A stretch of DNA of 64,000 bases from Blastobasis lacticolella (Eukaryota; Arthropoda; Insecta; Lepidoptera; Blastobasidae). Numbering within the stretch: position 1 is the stretch's first letter; the number at the start of each line of letters is the position of its first letter. The position numbers and the translations under genes were made by a program. Shown here piece by piece: positions 63,979-64,000 of the stretch. The stretch is from positions 18,212,563-18,276,562 of the forward strand of contig LR990048.1 in the NCBI GenBank assembly GCA_905147135.1, in the 5' to 3' direction. The notes beneath the pieces were generated by a model. That model saw only the letters and a program-made list of their open reading frames with translations, was not told where the DNA came from and ran no database searches.

Positions 63979-64000
63979 TTCGTGGCCGAGAGGTATCCGG
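63979..64000 (+). mobile_element. Possible start of a SINE-A copy, cut by window end
   Basis: TTCGTGGCCGAGAGGTATCC resembles the SINE-A/tRNA A-box start (GTGACCGAGCGGTTAGAG). Too short to confirm. A tRNA gene start is the alternative. Confidence 0.35.

Overview
The window looks like gene-poor, AT-rich nuclear DNA from a moth or butterfly (Lepidoptera). There are no bacterial operons, no rRNA genes and no convincing complete host gene. Nearly everything recognisable is a transposable element or a fragment of one. The lepidopteran assignment rests on the repeat families, which I recognise from general knowledge of these genomes and not from a search. They are tRNA-derived SINEs with intact A/B boxes, non-LTR retrotransposon C-termini with short-repeat tails, MITEs with TAA/TTA or TA duplications, and short Helitron-like conserved segments. 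Family names used here (SINE-A, SINE-B, SINE-C, RTE-D, LINE-E/G/H/I, F-unit, U1) are local labels.

Layout. 0-10 kb: a SINE-A copy split by a 147-bp hairpin MITE, further SINE-A fragments, a 193-bp MITE, a long perfect hairpin near 8.4 kb, then SINE-A, SINE-B and SINE-C. 10-20 kb: Harbinger-type MITEs with TTA/TAA duplications, two other MITEs (one inside a SINE-A), decayed SINE-C copies, a GC-rich candidate exon at 18.76 kb, and an RTE 3' fragment between perfect 19-bp direct repeats. 20-31 kb: LINE remnants, a candidate exon at 22.8 kb with a strong 3' splice signal, a nested RTE/SINE-C insertion, an 853-bp Harbinger-type element, and a region with GC-rich inverted arms enclosing a 104-bp tandem repeat. 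31-43 kb: a SINE-A/SINE-B junction, a long-TIR element at 34.7 kb, the best preserved coding segment (C-terminus of a non-LTR reverse transcriptase, 35.29-35.99 kb), a CpG-rich block beside a fold-back element, a 5S rRNA-derived SINE at 39.2 kb, and a Helitron-like segment split by SINE-B. 43-55 kb: an 18-bp minisatellite, a full-length-looking SINE-A, an internally deleted LINE on the minus strand, and several LINE-G C-termini. 55-64 kb: a TIR element with a nested RTE fragment inside a 17-bp target duplication, a 3'-truncated RTE-like element with ORF1 and endonuclease, head-to-head LINE fragments, a SINE-like F-unit and a hAT-type MITE.

No genes work together here. The relationships are parasitic: SINEs share tails with, and presumably borrow the machinery of, LINEs in the same window, and nested insertions give a relative order of events. 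I did not find an undescribed functional system. The items most worth checking are the two candidate exons, the 5S-derived SINE with a LINE tail, the long hairpin at 8.4 kb, and the GC-rich arms with tandem repeats at 28.3-30.0 kb.
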